DNA from: Planctomycetota bacterium
GTDB lineage: Bacteria > Planctomycetota > UBA1135 > JACQFD01
Direction of reading: 5' to 3'
NCBI GenBank assembly: GCA_016792805.1
Contig: JAEUHX010000047.1
Coordinates: 124,001-188,000 of the forward strand
Length of the DNA: 64,000 bases
Positions 61,915 through 64,000 of the stretch are shown piece after piece (position 1 is the first letter of the stretch; every line of letters begins with the position of its first letter). The notes below the pieces were generated by a model. It made no database searches and had not been told where the DNA came from. It worked only from the letters and a program-made list of their open reading frames with translations. Made by a program: the position numbers and the translations under genes.

Positions 61915-64000
61915 CTACGGAACGATCGGGATCGTGATTCCCGCCGAGCTCACGAGGTAGAAGCCGGCGGGATTGCAACCAAAGCCCGATTTGGAGTCTT
62001 CGAGAAGCACCGCCTGGCCGTAGTAGACGGAGCCTGCCAAGGCGGGAACATTGGGAAGCGTCACCGGCACATGGAGGTCGCCCTCGAGGCGCGTCGCCGT
62101 ATCGAGGGTATAGAACTCGGTTGCAGTGAAGATCCCCACATGAAGAAGCAGCGCGATCCCCGGAATTGTGAATCCGGAGATGTCCTGCGCATTGGAAACC
62201 CAGATGCCACAGGTCTGCGCCTTCGGCGCGTTGGTGACCGCGAAGCCGAACGTGGTGCTTCCCACTGCCGGCGTATCGAGCGCCCGAAGAGCAACGCTGC
62301 CTCCGCAGCCGAAGGTTCCCGCTCCGAATGAAGCCGGGCCGGCAGCCGAAGGGAGACGGTTCAAAATTACGGAAGCAACACCTCCGGCTGAAAGATAGAG
62401 ATCCTGGAATCCATCGAGATCGAAATCCTGAGTCAGGATGGCTTGGGCGGAGCCGGTGGCGAAGCCATAGATCGTGGATCCGATGAATCCGGAGGCGCCG
62501 TTACCCCGGATGTGTAAGAGTCCCGCCGAGGCGGCGACAGCGAGATCCGTGCGTCCGTCGGAATCGAAATCCCCGGCGGCAGCGCGTGTCATTCCGGCTC
62601 CCGCAAACGAGATCGCAGGCGGAATGAATGCGCCGCCGGGGCTTCCGAGCGCCAGACTCACCTGCCCATCGAGGGCGACTAGGTCGGGCCAGGGATCGCT
62701 GCCAATATTTGTAAGAATCATCTGCGGCTGAGGCATCCCCATGGCAACTGGCGCGGGAAAGCCGAACGCCCCCGTGGACGAGGCGATCAGAATCGCCGCC
62801 GAATTCTGCACTCGGTCGGCGAGAAGAAGGTCTGCTCGCCCGTCGCCGCTGAAGTCTCTCACAAAAACCCGCGAGGGATGGGGCGTGCCGATGAGCGTAG
62901 TCGGCAGAGCGAAGGCGCCACCGCCTTGGTTGAGGGACACCGAAACGATCCCGCCGGAAGCCTCGGACGCCGCCACGAAATCGGGCCTGCCATCGCCGTT
63001 GACATCCCCGATGGCGGAAGAGTGAATGTTCGCGGTGGCCGGCACGAGGATCTGTGAGGACGCCCCGCCAGTGCCGTCTCCGGAAAGCGCGAGAGCAAAG
63101 TTGGTGGTATCCCGCGTGATCAGGTAGTCGAGCTTGCCATCCTGGTTGAGATCGCCCGTCGCCAGCGTGCGTGCTCCAGACGGCAGGTTGAGCGGGATTG
63201 CCGGAAGCGGAGTGAATCCGCCCCCTGGCTGGCCTACGGCAACGGTAAGCGCCGGTCCAGCCGTGATGGCGGCGAGGTCGGGCAGGCCATCGCGATTGAA
63301 GTCGCCCGCAACCGCCGACTCATTTCCTGCGAGCGCCGGAACTGCAGGGGGTGCTGTAGGCACAAACGTCCCCGTGCCGGTGCTGAGTTCCACCTGGATG
63401 CTGGAGGGTGAAACGCAAATCAAGTCAAGGTCGGCATCGCCGTCAAGGTCGCCGAATGCAACAGAAACGGCCGGAAGCGTCGATGGCACGTTGGCCGCTG
63501 AGGAGGAAGCGAGCTGCGTGAACACGGCTCCGGGCCGCGCCACATCGGTGCGGCCGTCCTGATTGAAGTCCCCGAGTCCGAATCCGATGGGGTAGGGCGC
63601 CGTGCTCGGCAACAGAAACGCTCCCGAGAACGCGCCAGAAGCGTTTCCAAAGGCCGCCTGAAAGCGGGGCGTGTTTCCGGATGCGCCGACGAGGAAGCCT
63701 GCGCTGACGAGGTCGAGGTGTCCATCGCCATTCACCTCTGCGAGCTTCAGATAAGTGGACGCATTTGCATTGAGGAACTGCGTCTGCACCGATCCGAAGC
63801 CGCCTCCCGACTGGCCAAAGAAGCGGTGCACATCCTGGATATATGCAGTCCCCGCGACAAGGTCTTGTCGGCCGTCCGAATTAATATCTCCCACAGCGAC
63901 GCTGGAAGTGTGAGGCCCGGTTGTGTAGTAACTCGCAGCGCCGAAGCCGCCAACGCCGTTTCCAAGGAACACAACGACGGAGCCGGAGCTCGGCTGGAAT
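61915..64000 (-). CDS. Secreted FG-GAP/VCBS repeat protein, N-terminus outside window
   Basis: The frame is open to the right edge, so the start and signal peptide are not seen; about 694 residues are visible. The protein is built of FG-GAP/VCBS repeats (VAVGDINSDGRQDLVAG, GDFNQDGRTDVARPG, GDLDGDADLDLICV), each with a calcium-binding-type DxNxDGxxD loop, spread over the first ~550 residues. The last ~140 residues begin at ASFGAGTFGCGG and form a beta domain homologous in pattern to the end of the SBBP protein at 1677-4274. It is probably extracellular; function unknown. Confidence 0.85.
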   Translation of the reverse strand, partial: FQPSSGSVVVFLGNGVGGFGAASYYTTGPHTSSVAVGDINSDGRQDLVAGTAYIQDVHRFFGQSGGGFGSVQTQFLNANASTYLKLAEVNGDGHLDLVSAGFLVGASGNTPRFQAAFGNASGAFSGAFLLPSTAPYPIGFGLGDFNQDGRTDVARPGAVFTQLASSSAANVPSTLPAVSVAFGDLDGDADLDLICVSPSSIQVELSTGTGTFVPTAPPAVPALAGNESAVAGDFNRDGLPDLAAITAGPALTVAVGQPGGGFTPLPAIPLNLPSGARTLATGDLNQDGKLDYLITRDTTNFALALSGDGTGGASSQILVPATANIHSSAIGDVNGDGRPDFVAASEASGGIVSVSLNQGGGAFALPTTLIGTPHPSRVFVRDFSGDGRADLLLADRVQNSAAILIASSTGAFGFPAPVAMGMPQPQMILTNIGSDPWPDLVALDGQVSLALGSPGGAFIPPAISFAGAGMTRAAAGDFDSDGRTDLAVAASAGLLHIRGNGASGFIGSTIYGFATGSAQAILTQDFDLDGFQDLYLSAGGVASVILNRLPSAAGPASFGAGTFGCGGSVALRALDTPAVGSTTFGFAVTNAPKAQTCGIWVSNAQDISGFTIPGIALLLHVGIFTATEFYTLDTATRLEGDLHVPVTLPNVPALAGSVYYGQAVLLEDSKSGFGCNPAGFYLVSSAGITIPIVP

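Noticed and set aside
1..64000. tRNA, rRNA, CRISPR arrays, intact transposases, prophage genes or a replication origin
   Set aside because: I looked for the conserved sequences, direct-repeat arrays and typical gene products and found none; absence is by reading only, not by a dedicated search.

Overview
The window is GC-rich, gene-dense bacterial chromosomal DNA. There are no phage genes, intact insertion sequences, CRISPR arrays, tRNA or rRNA genes that I can recognise. The gene style suggests a Planctomycetota-like lineage, or a neighbour such as Acidobacteriota or Myxococcota: a HEAT-repeat plus von Willebrand A protein, an SBBP beta-propeller protein, FG-GAP/VCBS repeat proteins, a CRTAC1-like TPR/FG-GAP protein, and a shared C-terminal domain beginning with a GAGTxGCxG signature. 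This assignment is inference; no marker gene in the window settles it. Many genes are joined by ATGA or GTGA stop/start overlaps, so operons are common.

Layout. 1-4.3 kb: the 3' part of a secreted galactose-oxidase-like copper radical oxidase and an SBBP propeller protein. 4.3-16 kb: core genes (folP-glmM, a thioredoxin-like lipoprotein, tsaB, alr, a giant AsmA-like protein, manC, ruvX) and one decayed gene. 16-23.6 kb: two exported proteins of unknown function, a glucose-dehydrogenase-like enzyme, a GH133-type glycogen debranching enzyme, and an alpha/beta-hydrolase-fold protein whose nucleophile serine is replaced by glycine. 23.9-28 kb: the HEAT/VWA protein, the RNase P RNA gene (25999-26406), a Nudix protein and a small possible Sm-like protein. 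28-36 kb: the TPR/FG-GAP protein, fdhD, a cysteine-rich exported protein, a [2Fe-2S] ferredoxin and two membrane proteins. 36-41.9 kb: an operon of a cysteine-less peroxiredoxin-like protein, a flavin reductase and an ECF cobalt/nickel transporter (CbiM-CbiN fusion, CbiQ, CbiO), then two coupled EamA transporters. 41.9-49.1 kb: a bacterial alpha-2-macroglobulin and a short penicillin-binding protein 1C, a known partnership. 49.1-56 kb, minus strand: two homologous exported HExxH metallopeptidase-like proteins lead into ppx and ppk. 56-61.8 kb: dus, a palindrome-bearing gene-poor gap, then a coupled operon of FAD oxidoreductase, lipoprotein and two MFS transporters. The window ends in a minus-strand FG-GAP protein running off the edge.

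The strongest candidates for new biology are: the metallopeptidase pair coupled to polyphosphate metabolism; the operon that joins a peroxiredoxin fold without catalytic cysteines to a flavin reductase and a Co/Ni importer; the hydrolase that has lost only its nucleophile; and the C-terminal domain shared by the proteins near both ends. None was checked against a database, so every functional statement rests on motifs and context.
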